A stretch of DNA of 64,000 nucleotides from positions 1,860,001 through 1,924,000 of the forward strand of contig NZ_JNIM01000001.1 in assembly GCF_000702505.1 (NCBI RefSeq), given 5' to 3'. The translations under genes and the position numbers were made by a program. Origin of the DNA: Thermogemmatispora carboxidivorans. Its GTDB lineage: Bacteria; Chloroflexota; Ktedonobacteria; Ktedonobacterales; Ktedonobacteraceae. This document shows positions 8,000 to 15,434 of this stretch, piece after piece. Positions within the stretch are counted from its first letter, which is position 1, and every line of letters begins with the position of its first letter. The notes below the pieces were generated by a model. That model searched no databases, was not told the origin of the DNA, and saw nothing but the letters and a program-made list of their open reading frames with translations.

Positions 8000-8920
8000 A
8001 TGATCAAAGCCATCGAAGAGCAGCGGAGCCTTCCGACGAAGACAACGGCGCGCAGAAAGCGCTTCAGCCTAACCCCCTGGCTCTGGATCGGGCTGGCGGT
8101 CCTCTTTGTGATCATCTTTCTGCTCTACCCGATGTTCTTCACGATCTGGCTCAGCTTCCTGAATGCCACTTCTACCCAGTTTGTTGGACTGCACAACTAT
8201 ATTCTGATATTCACGAACCCTGCACTGCTGGAGGTGCTACGCAATAACCTGCTCTGGCTCGTGCTGGCGACAGTGGCGACGGTGGTGCTGGGCCTGCTGA
8301 TCGCCGTGCTGGTCGATCGCGTGCGCTTTGAAAGCGTGGCGAAAGCGGCGATCTTTGTGCCGATGGCCCTCTCCTTCGTGGCGGCGGGCGTCATCTGGCG
8401 CTTTGTCTATGAGTATGCGCCGCCTGGCCAGACGCAGATTGGTCTACTCAATGCCCTGCTGACGGCCCTCGGAGGCCAGCCGCAGGCCTGGATCACCGAT
8501 AGCCGCTTTAATAACTTCGCCTTGATCGCGGTCTACGTCTGGATGTGGACAGGTTTCTGTATGGTGATCCTCTCGGCGGCCATTAAGGGGATTCCGAGCG
8601 AGATTCTGGAGGCTGCCCGTTGCGACGGGGCAGGAGAGGTAACCATCTTCTTCCGCATCATTGTGCCGATGATCAGCCCGACAATTGCCGTGGTGACGAC
8701 GACGATGATCATCAACATCCTGAAGATCTTCGATATCGTCTACGTCATGACGGGGGGCAACTACAGCACCAATGTTGTGGCTGTTGAGTACTACCAGCAG
8801 CTCTTCAACTTCAACAACTTTGGTGTGGCCAGTGCTCTGGCTGTCCTGCTCTTGCTGGCGATCATTCCCATCATGTACTTCAATATTCGTCGTTTCCGCG
8901 TGCAGGAGGCGCAGCGATGA
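8000..8920 (+). CDS. ABC sugar transporter permease, MalF type
   Basis: 306 aa when started at 8000 (alternatives at 7967 and 7898). It is an inner-membrane subunit of a carbohydrate ABC importer of the CUT1 type. Membrane segments include one at about residues 25-47 (LWIGLAVLFVIIFLLYPMF) and several in the core. The cytoplasmic EAA loop, which contacts the ATPase, is visible as LEAARCDGAGEVTIFFRIIVP. It overlaps the next permease gene by four bases (ATGA), so both are co-translated. It should pair with the binding protein at 6123-7517. The ATPase gene is not nearby. Confidence 0.92.
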   Translation: MIKAIEEQRSLPTKTTARRKRFSLTPWLWIGLAVLFVIIFLLYPMFFTIWLSFLNATSTQFVGLHNYILIFTNPALLEVLRNNLLWLVLATVATVVLGLLIAVLVDRVRFESVAKAAIFVPMALSFVAAGVIWRFVYEYAPPGQTQIGLLNALLTALGGQPQAWITDSRFNNFALIAVYVWMWTGFCMVILSAAIKGIPSEILEAARCDGAGEVTIFFRIIVPMISPTIAVVTTTMIINILKIFDIVYVMTGGNYSTNVVAVEYYQQLFNFNNFGVASALAVLLLLAIIPIMYFNIRRFRVQEAQR

Positions 8921-9891
8921 GTACCATGAATCCTGAAGCTCAATCAAGCCTGGTCGCTCCCCAGAAAGCAGCGTCGGCCCTCCCAATGGCCGGGGAGGCT
9001 GCCAGAGTGGGGCGCCAGCCCCTGCGCCAGCGGCTCCTGAGCCTGGTCAACCATAGCCTGGTCTCGATCATCGTCATTCTGATTGCACTCGTTTGGTCGG
9101 TACCTACTCTGGGCCTCTTCATTAGCTCCTTGCGCCTCCCGGCGCTGATCCATGCCACCGGCTGGTGGACGGCTCTCGTTCCTCCCTGGAGTTTTACCAT
9201 CCAGAACTATGAGTACGTCCTCCATACTCAGGGTCTGGGCCAGGCTTTCCTCAATAGTCTGATTATCGCTATTCCGGGGACGATTCTCCCGACCCTGGTG
9301 GCGGCTTTTGCGGCTTATGCCTTTGCCTGGATGGAGTTCCCCGGGCGCGATTGGATCTTTCTGACCATTGTGGCGCTGATGGTCATCCCGGTCCAGATGA
9401 CTTTGATCCCCGTGCTGGGACTCTATACGATGCTGGCCCAGGCGACAGGCTTGCAGCTGACCGGTAACTACCTGGGAATCTGGCTGATGCATACCGCCCT
9501 CGGCCTCCCTTTCGCCGTCTACCTGCTGCGCAATTTCTTTGCTGGACTCCCCAGCGATCTCTTTGAGTCTGCCCGCATCGATGGCGCTTCCAACATCAAC
9601 ATCTTCTTCCGCATCCTGCTACCGCTCTCGGTGCCCTCGCTGGCTTCTCTGGTGATCTTCCAGTTTATGTGGGTCTGGAATGATCTGCTGGTGGCTCTGG
9701 TCTTCATGGGAGGGAACCCCGATCGGGCTCCCATGACGGTGACGATTGCCAATCTGGTCAATTCCTATGGCTCGAACTGGGAGGTGCTGACCTCGGCGGC
9801 CTTTATCTCGATGGCCTTGCCCTTGGTGATCTTCTTTACCTTGCAGCGCTACTTTGTGCGTGGTATCCTGGCTGGCTCGGTCAAAGGCTGA
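8917..9891 (+). CDS. ABC sugar transporter permease, MalG type
   Basis: 324 aa CUT1-family permease. An N-terminal cytoplasmic segment of about 45 residues precedes the first membrane helix (LVSIIVILIALVWSVPTLGL). The EAA loop is FESARIDGASNINIFFRILLP, followed by the typical C-terminal helices. Its start overlaps the stop of the preceding permease gene (ATGA). It forms the heterodimeric channel with the 8000-8920 product and is convergent with nagZ, sharing the terminator hairpin at 9974-10028. Confidence 0.92.
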   Translation: MSTMNPEAQSSLVAPQKAASALPMAGEAARVGRQPLRQRLLSLVNHSLVSIIVILIALVWSVPTLGLFISSLRLPALIHATGWWTALVPPWSFTIQNYEYVLHTQGLGQAFLNSLIIAIPGTILPTLVAAFAAYAFAWMEFPGRDWIFLTIVALMVIPVQMTLIPVLGLYTMLAQATGLQLTGNYLGIWLMHTALGLPFAVYLLRNFFAGLPSDLFESARIDGASNINIFFRILLPLSVPSLASLVIFQFMWVWNDLLVALVFMGGNPDRAPMTVTIANLVNSYGSNWEVLTSAAFISMALPLVIFFTLQRYFVRGILAGSVKG

Positions 9892-9973
9892 TCTTGTCGG
9901 TCTGCCTCTCTGGTTGGTTCCTGCCTGTTCATCCAGGCGTGGTGGAGGCTACGCTACGAGTTCAAGCCAGGGA

Positions 9974-10028
9974 AACAAAAAGGCGATCCCGCCCGATGTC
10001 TCGCCAGCGTGAGGGAGCGGGATCGCCT
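9974..10028 (-). terminator. Intrinsic terminator between permease and nagZ
   Basis: AGGCGATCCCGC (9981-9992) and GCGGGATCGCCT (10017-10028) form a perfect 12-bp stem. On the minus strand the stem is followed by a T-run (A-run at 9977-9981 on the plus strand), making a good intrinsic terminator for the gntR-murQ-kinase-nagZ genes. On the plus strand it could also stop the permease transcript. Confidence 0.8.
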
Positions 10029-10045
10029 TCGTCGCTGACGACTGA

Positions 10046-11719
10046 CTAGCAGCGGAGCCCCTCGCCGCGGGCATGCAGGGATGGCAGGCTCACCGGCAGG
10101 CGGCCCTGGGGGGGACTGTCTCCGAAGAGGACGGCGACGGCAGCTTCGATAGCAGGCCGGGTGTACTCGTAGGTGAGTAAGTAGGTAGTGAGCTGGGGAC
10201 AGACCAGAAGGTCGTAGGGACTATAGACGGCGAGCGCAACGACGGGGCATGGGGCTTCCCTCACCAGCCAGTTGATGTATTCACTCTGAGCGCGATCCAG
10301 GTAGGCATTGACCGTCACCAGGAGTACCAGCTGAGCCTGGGCTACTGCCTCGCGCAGCGATTGGCTCGCGGGCTCGGAAAGAGGAAGCGAGAGAAGCCGC
10401 GCCTCCGTTCTGGGATGATAGCGTCGTACTGCAGCGATGAGCGCTTCGACAGGATAGCGCTGATCTTCGACGCGGCTGCTCCCTTCCTTCTGGGGAAGGA
10501 CGATCAGGAGCTGCTGCTCGGGGGCTAGCCGTAAAGGCAATAGCCCGGCGTCGTTGCGGAGCAAAGTGATGGCTTGGGTGTAGCTCTGCCGCTGCAGGGC
10601 CAGATGCTCAGGCTGTTTGAGCAGGCGCAGCCCTTCGGGCCGCGGCAGTTGCTCCCAGGAGAGATAGCGTGCTTTGAGACGTTGCAGGCGTGTCAGAGCC
10701 TGGTACAGGCGGACTGGCGAGAGCCGCCCCGCGTCGAGCGCGGAGCGCATAGCTGCCAATCCGGCCAGCTGGCGGTCGTAACGGTGCGAGATCAAGATCA
10801 GATCGAGACCGGCCTCTACGGCTTCTACCGTGGCCTGCTCGACGCCCAAAGTAGCGGCGATCGCCTCCATCTCCAGACAGTCGCTCATGACCACGCCGTC
10901 GAAACGCAGGCCCTGCCGGAGCAGGCCGGAGATAATCGGGGGGGCTACCGTGGCGGGTCGTTCTGGGGCGCCGGTCAGAGCTGGAAGGGCAATGTGAGCC
11001 GTCATGATGCAGTCGGCTCCTTCTTCCTGTAGCACGCGAGCGAAAGGAACCAGCTCCAATCGTTCCAGGCGGGCCAGATCGTGGGGGATGAGCGGCAGAG
11101 CGAGATGGGAATCGGTAGCCGTGTCGCCGTGTCCCGGGAAGTGCTTCAGGCAGCTCATGATGCCGGCCTCGCGGTAGCCCTGGACTGCGGCCAGACCCAG
11201 GCGGGCGACCTGCTCGGGATCTTCGCCAAAGGAGCGGACGCCGATGACGGGATTGGCCGGATTGTTGTTGATATCCAGGACCGGTGCCAGGTTCATGTTG
11301 ATGCCCAGAGCTCGCAGCTCGCGCCCAGTGGCGCGGGCGACAGCAGTCACCAGCTCTGGTGAATTGCTGGCCCCCAGGGCCATGTTGCCTGGAAAGAGGG
11401 TGACGTGCTCACCTAGCCGCTGGACCATGCCATTCTCTTGATCGATGGCGATCAGTAGTGGTGAGCGATGGCCAGCTGCACGGGCTTTGGCCTGCAGGGC
11501 GCTGGTCAGATGATAGACCTGTTCTGCGCTCTCGATGTTGCGTGAAAAGAGAATGACCCCGCCCAGCCGGTGATTCTCGATGAGGTCGAGAATGGCGGGC
11601 GAGGGTTCCGTCCCCTCGAAGCCGGCCATCAGGAGCTGACCAAGCTGGCCACGGAGCTCTGTGGCGCTCGGAGCAGCTCCCTCGACTCGTGCATCAGGTG
11701 ATGAATGATGAGAGGGCAT
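10046..11719 (-). CDS. nagZ: Beta-N-acetylhexosaminidase, glycoside hydrolase family 3
   Basis: 557 aa. The GH3 barrel carries the NagZ signature KHFPGHGDT (192-200) with the catalytic DSH (203-205), and the nucleophile region FDGVVMSD ending at Asp280. Compared with single-domain enterobacterial NagZ (about 340 aa) it has an extra C-terminal alpha/beta domain of about 190 residues, as in Bacillus-type two-domain enzymes. No signal peptide is seen, so it should act in the cytoplasm. NagZ cleaves GlcNAc-beta-1,4-(anhydro)MurNAc from recycled cell wall. It is last in a run with murQ and an amino-sugar kinase, which agrees with this role. A general hexosaminidase for chito-oligomers is the alternative. 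Confidence 0.88.
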   Translation of the reverse strand: MPSHHSSPDARVEGAAPSATELRGQLGQLLMAGFEGTEPSPAILDLIENHRLGGVILFSRNIESAEQVYHLTSALQAKARAAGHRSPLLIAIDQENGMVQRLGEHVTLFPGNMALGASNSPELVTAVARATGRELRALGINMNLAPVLDINNNPANPVIGVRSFGEDPEQVARLGLAAVQGYREAGIMSCLKHFPGHGDTATDSHLALPLIPHDLARLERLELVPFARVLQEEGADCIMTAHIALPALTGAPERPATVAPPIISGLLRQGLRFDGVVMSDCLEMEAIAATLGVEQATVEAVEAGLDLILISHRYDRQLAGLAAMRSALDAGRLSPVRLYQALTRLQRLKARYLSWEQLPRPEGLRLLKQPEHLALQRQSYTQAITLLRNDAGLLPLRLAPEQQLLIVLPQKEGSSRVEDQRYPVEALIAAVRRYHPRTEARLLSLPLSEPASQSLREAVAQAQLVLLVTVNAYLDRAQSEYINWLVREAPCPVVALAVYSPYDLLVCPQLTTYLLTYEYTRPAIEAAVAVLFGDSPPQGRLPVSLPSLHARGEGLRC

Positions 11720-11737
11720 CTACGTCTCTCCCTTCTT

Positions 11738-12736
11738 TCAGCGCTCAGATAGAGGCTGGAGCGAAGAGCAGCTGGCGTTCTGTGAGGGGAGCACCGACTC
11801 CAGGTGGATCGCTGCTTTGGCGGCGCTGAGCGCCGGCTCTTCGACGATGACCACCTGGCCGAGGCGCCGTCGTGCACGCAGCCGCCGCAGAATCTGAGCG
11901 CGGAAAGGCGCCTCTCGTACCAGCAGACTGCCTGCCAGTGCCAGTGGTACCACGTTATCAGGAAACTCCAGCTGGTTGCTGACTACGAGAGCGGCCAGCG
12001 CCAGCTCGGTGGCCGCGTTGCCTACGATGCGACGTGCTACCAGGTCGCCCTCGCGAGCTGCCGCGAAGACACATGTCGCCAGGCGAGCGACCGCGGCAGT
12101 CTCCAGGCCGTGGTAGACAGCGCCAATCAGATCCTCTGCGCGCTCTAATCCCCAGTCAGCCAGAATGCGGGGGAGAAGACTGGTGTGGGGACCGCGGCCA
12201 TCGGCGGCGCGAGTGGCAGCCTGAAGGGCCTGGTGCCCAATGTCATAACCGCTTCCCTCGTCACCCAAGAGGTAACCCCAGCCTCCAGCCCGGCGCAAGC
12301 AGCCGCTAGCATCTCGTCCCAGGGCGATGGAGCCAGTGCCGGCAATGAGCACGACGCCTACGGCCTGCTCCAGGGCTGCCAGAGGAAGCTCGGCGTCATT
12401 GGTCACATGGACCTGGTCGGCCAGCGCTGCCAGAGGAGGGTAAAGAACGACATGATCGGCTGGACGGTCCAGCCCAGCCAGACCAATCCAGGCAGCCCGA
12501 GGCCGACTCTTGGCACCGGCGGCTTGCAAAGCGCGCTCGGCAGCCAGCCATACCTGGCGGACAGCCTCTTCCTGCCCCACGGAAGCATAGTTTGCGCTTC
12601 CAGCTAGAGCGCGCCCCCGCTCGCGTCCGTGGCGATCAACAGCAATTGCCAGTGTCTTGCTGCCCCCGCCATCGATCCCAAGATAGAACTCCTCATCACA
12701 CATGACTGCGTGCTGCTGTGCTGTGCTTCCCATCAT
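11738..12736 (-). CDS. BadF/BadG-family amino-sugar kinase (GlcNAc/MurNAc kinase)
   Basis: 332 aa, ASKHA-fold ATPase of the BadF/BadG/BcrA/BcrD family. The N-terminal phosphate-binding motif is LGIDGGGSKTLAIAVD. A second glycine-rich motif, GVVLIAGTGSIALG, and a GYLLGDEGSGYDIG segment match GlcNAc/MurNAc kinases. It starts four bases inside the end of murQ (ATGA overlap) and is 18 bases ahead of nagZ. The context points to phosphorylation of MurNAc (and GlcNAc) released by NagZ, giving the substrate of MurQ, as the Clostridium MurK enzyme does. Exact sugar preference cannot be read from sequence. Confidence 0.82.
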   Translation of the reverse strand: MMGSTAQQHAVMCDEEFYLGIDGGGSKTLAIAVDRHGRERGRALAGSANYASVGQEEAVRQVWLAAERALQAAGAKSRPRAAWIGLAGLDRPADHVVLYPPLAALADQVHVTNDAELPLAALEQAVGVVLIAGTGSIALGRDASGCLRRAGGWGYLLGDEGSGYDIGHQALQAATRAADGRGPHTSLLPRILADWGLERAEDLIGAVYHGLETAAVARLATCVFAAAREGDLVARRIVGNAATELALAALVVSNQLEFPDNVVPLALAGSLLVREAPFRAQILRRLRARRRLGQVVIVEEPALSAAKAAIHLESVLPSQNASCSSLQPLSER

Positions 12737-13668
12737 GATAGCGAATCCAGTGTTGCGCGTAAAATAAAGTTATGTTCGGCCAGACGCTGACGAGCACGCT
12801 GGGGATCAAGGCCGCTGCGTGCACAGACAATCGCTGTTTTCGCCTCGCCATTGGCCTGTGCCAGCAGCGCCTCGGCGGCGCTCCGCTCCAGCCCGGTGGC
12901 AAGCTGAACGATGCGCAGCGCCCGCTGCTGCAGCTTGTAATTTGTGGCCTGGACATCGACCATCAAGTTGCCGTAGGTTTTTCCCAGCAGGATCATGCTC
13001 CCCGTGCTGAGCATGTTGAGCACCATTTTTTGTGCGGTACCGGCCTTCATCCGCGTGGAACCGGTAATGACCTCGGGCCCAACCACGGGCGCGATCATGA
13101 TTTCTACAATGGCCTCAAGAGGAGTCGGACGGTTGCACGCCAGGCCGATGGTCAAAGCCCCCTGCTCACGAGCATAATTGGCAGCTCCCAGCGCGTAAGG
13201 CGTGCGTCCGCTGGCGGTGATGGCAACCAGGACATCGGCGGCCCCAACTTGGAAGCGCGCCGCATCCTCCCGTCCGGCTTCAGCGCTGTCTTCGACATCC
13301 TCGTTAGCCTGGCTGAGCGCGGCAGGACCACCGGCAACCCAGCCAATGACAAGCTCTGGCGGAACGTTGAAGGTCGGGGGACATTCCGAGGCATCCAGAG
13401 CACCAAGCCTCCCCGAAGTCCCTGCCCCCATGTAGACTAAGCGCCCACCACGACGCAGGTGATCGGCGATGGCCTCGATGGCACGGGCAATCTGCGGCAA
13501 TTCTTGCTTGATTGCCTCTGCGACACGGGCGTCTTCAGCGTTAATAATCTCGACGATCTCTAAAGCGCTCTTGCGATCAATGTCGCGGCTGGCGGGGTTG
13601 TCCTGCTCGGTGACCAGGGCGCTGAGGGCTGGCTCAGCGGGATGGTCAGGCTGTAAAGAGGCTGACAT
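12733..13668 (-). CDS. murQ: N-acetylmuramic acid 6-phosphate etherase
   Basis: 311 aa, the usual length. It has the SIS sugar-isomerase fold with the diagnostic GAGTSGRLG (81-89) followed by LDASECPPTF, and the second signature STRMKAGTAQKMVLNM. MurQ cleaves the D-lactyl ether of MurNAc 6-phosphate to give GlcNAc 6-phosphate. The start at 13668 has GGAG upstream. It is translationally coupled to the kinase gene. Later steps (NagA, NagB) are not in the window. Confidence 0.95.
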   Translation of the reverse strand: MSASLQPDHPAEPALSALVTEQDNPASRDIDRKSALEIVEIINAEDARVAEAIKQELPQIARAIEAIADHLRRGGRLVYMGAGTSGRLGALDASECPPTFNVPPELVIGWVAGGPAALSQANEDVEDSAEAGREDAARFQVGAADVLVAITASGRTPYALGAANYAREQGALTIGLACNRPTPLEAIVEIMIAPVVGPEVITGSTRMKAGTAQKMVLNMLSTGSMILLGKTYGNLMVDVQATNYKLQQRALRIVQLATGLERSAAEALLAQANGEAKTAIVCARSGLDPQRARQRLAEHNFILRATLDSLS

Positions 13669-13812
13669 GTTGACTGCTCCTCACTCTCAAACTGAAATAG
13701 CTCCCAGCCTCGGCTCGCCTTGCTAGCTCCCCTCTCCCGTCGGGCTGGGCCGCTTCTCCTGGGATGCCCTGCCTGTTGTGATCCCGGCTGCCTGGCACGG
13801 CCCCGGGCAACG

Positions 13813-14559
13813 CTACGAGAGCAGTTGCTCGCGCTTCATATGAGTATAAAAGACGTATTTGTTTCCACAATAGACAGAAGATGCGTATTCGATCGGTTGA
13901 TTGCGCTCGGTATAGGTAACGCGCCGTGTGAAGAGGGCTGGGCTGCCGACAGGAACCTTGAGATACTGGGCCTCCTCGCTGCCGATGAGTCCGGCCTCTA
14001 GCTCCTGATCGGCTTCCAGTAAGGGCAGGCCGTATTTGGTCTCCAGCAGGCGATAGAGGGAATTGTGCTCCAGGTCCTCTTCGAGGAGTTTTTCGCAGCC
14101 GATAAAGCTGATATGCGAGACCTCGATAGCCAGTGGCTCCCCATCAGCCAGACGCAGGCGGTGGAGGCGGAAGATCTGGAGCCCGGGCTTGATGCGCAGC
14201 CGCTCAGCGACGGCTTCCTCCGCTGGGCGCATCTCGGCTGAGAGGACGCGCGTGCCGGGCTGCTGCCCACGTGCCTTCATATCCTCGGTAAAACCCGTCA
14301 GATGGATGAGCTGCTGGGTAATCTTGCGCCGGCTGACAAAGGTCCCTTTCCCTTGCTCGCGGTAGAAGAGTCCTTCATTTACGAGTTCGGTGATTGCTTG
14401 CCGGGCCGTCATCCGGCTGATCCCGTATTGCTCGCCAAGCTCGCGCTCGGAGGGGATCAGGTCCCCCGGCTTCCATTCACCGCTCCGGATCTTTTCACGC
14501 ATGATCTCTTTGAGTTGATAGTAACGTGGCAATGGGCTTTTTCTCACGATCGTACTCAT
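13813..14559 (-). CDS. GntR/HutC-family transcription regulator
   Basis: 248 aa. The winged helix-turn-helix occupies about 10-75 (SERELGEQYGISRMTARQAI). A UTRA effector domain follows from about 95 to 240. This is the domain plan of NagR/DasR, which sense GlcN6P/GlcNAc6P, and of many sugar regulators. It precedes murQ by 144 bases, and the upstream region has a DasR/NagR-like GTCTAGAC site and several TATACCA half-sites. I infer that it controls the amino-sugar genes and perhaps the facing transporter, with MurNAc6P or GlcNAc6P as possible inducer. Strong SD: AGGAACAG before the ATG. Confidence 0.88.
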   Translation of the reverse strand: MSTIVRKSPLPRYYQLKEIMREKIRSGEWKPGDLIPSERELGEQYGISRMTARQAITELVNEGLFYREQGKGTFVSRRKITQQLIHLTGFTEDMKARGQQPGTRVLSAEMRPAEEAVAERLRIKPGLQIFRLHRLRLADGEPLAIEVSHISFIGCEKLLEEDLEHNSLYRLLETKYGLPLLEADQELEAGLIGSEEAQYLKVPVGSPALFTRRVTYTERNQPIEYASSVYCGNKYVFYTHMKREQLLS

Positions 14560-14887
14560 CGCTGTTCCTGTTCAGAAGATGTTTGCTCGCTTACTAACGT
14601 CACTCATGTGTCCGTTCGGACCTCGCTCGTGGCAGAACTCACTTTCAGGGCCTCGACGATCAAGGTCAACACAGATTACAGTATACCACATAGCCTGTCT
14701 ACTTGGTATATTGTCTAGACCATAGACCTTCCCTCCCCTAAAGAAGCCCACGGTACCGTAACCGCACGCTCCCCCCTATGGTCTACTTTGATAGTTGTAT
14801 ATACCACTATACCGGGCGAAGACCAGTCAGCGCCTGTTGCCTGCCGCGTTCTGACTGGCTCGCCTGCTCAGGGGACTCGTGATCGGG
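14560..14887. promoter_or_regulatory. Regulatory region upstream of the GntR gene
   Basis: 328 bases without a gene. It contains AGTATACCA at 14680-14688 (on the minus strand an extended -10, TGGTATACT), the near-palindrome TTGTCTAGACCA at 14711-14722, a half-site TGGTCTAC near 14779, and ATATACCACTATACC near 14799-14813. The clustering of TGGTATA/TATACCA and GTCTA/TAGAC motifs suggests an autoregulated promoter. Confidence 0.5.
14709..14724. promoter_or_regulatory. DasR/NagR-type operator candidate
   Basis: The core GTCTAGAC (14713-14720) is a perfect palindrome. TTGTCTAGACCA differs at one base from TGGTCTAGACCA, the core of the known DasR/NagR responsive element. It lies about 150 bp upstream of the GntR start. 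Confidence 0.55.
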
Positions 14888-15340
14888 TTAAGGTTCTGCC
14901 TGGAGGCGGATAAAGGTCGGGAAACCTTTGAACCAGGCTTGCAGAACCTCGACGCCGTCCTGATTCACAAAGCTGGCCTCAGCCGAGAGGAGGCGCAGCT
15001 CTTCGTCCTTCTCGACGAAGGTTACGGTACAGGTGATAGTCTCTCCTGGATAAACGGCCTTCAGATAGTGAAAATGCATTTCGGTGGCCACAAAGCCCAA
15101 CATACCACCGATATGGGTGATCATGCTACTGGTGAGCAAGCCGGGAAGGATGCGTCTTCCGTACCAGCTGGTTTGTGCAAAGGTCTCGTCGAGATGATAG
15201 GGATTATAGTCCCCTGTCAGGCCGCAGAACAGCGTCATATCTCCTTCTGTAAAGGTGCGACGAAAGACATAGCGCTGCCCGGGCTGAATGCTCGTGAAGG
15301 CGCGGCGCACCTGCTCTTTGAACTCTGCTGATGCTGCCAT
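14888..15340 (-). CDS. MaoC-like enoyl-CoA hydratase
   Basis: 150 aa hot-dog-fold protein of the MaoC/R-specific hydratase family. The catalytic region is FCGLTGDYNPYHLDETFA, with the Asp and His of the usual D-x4-H dyad, followed by RRILPGLLTSSMI. It would add water to trans-2-enoyl-CoA thioesters. It is the last gene of a minus-strand operon with an acyl-CoA synthetase, a DUF35 protein and a thiolase-like protein, so it probably acts in the same acyl-CoA pathway. Good SD (GGAGGAAA) upstream. The acyl substrate is unknown. Confidence 0.85.
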   Translation of the reverse strand: MAASAEFKEQVRRAFTSIQPGQRYVFRRTFTEGDMTLFCGLTGDYNPYHLDETFAQTSWYGRRILPGLLTSSMITHIGGMLGFVATEMHFHYLKAVYPGETITCTVTFVEKDEELRLLSAEASFVNQDGVEVLQAWFKGFPTFIRLQAEP

Positions 15341-15434
15341 AGGTGTCTTGCTTTCCTCCTTTCTCCTGCCTCATAGGCGGAAAGTGGGCTGACCGGTTAT
15401 GAGCGTGGGCATCGTAGTAAGGTCTGGACGGTGC

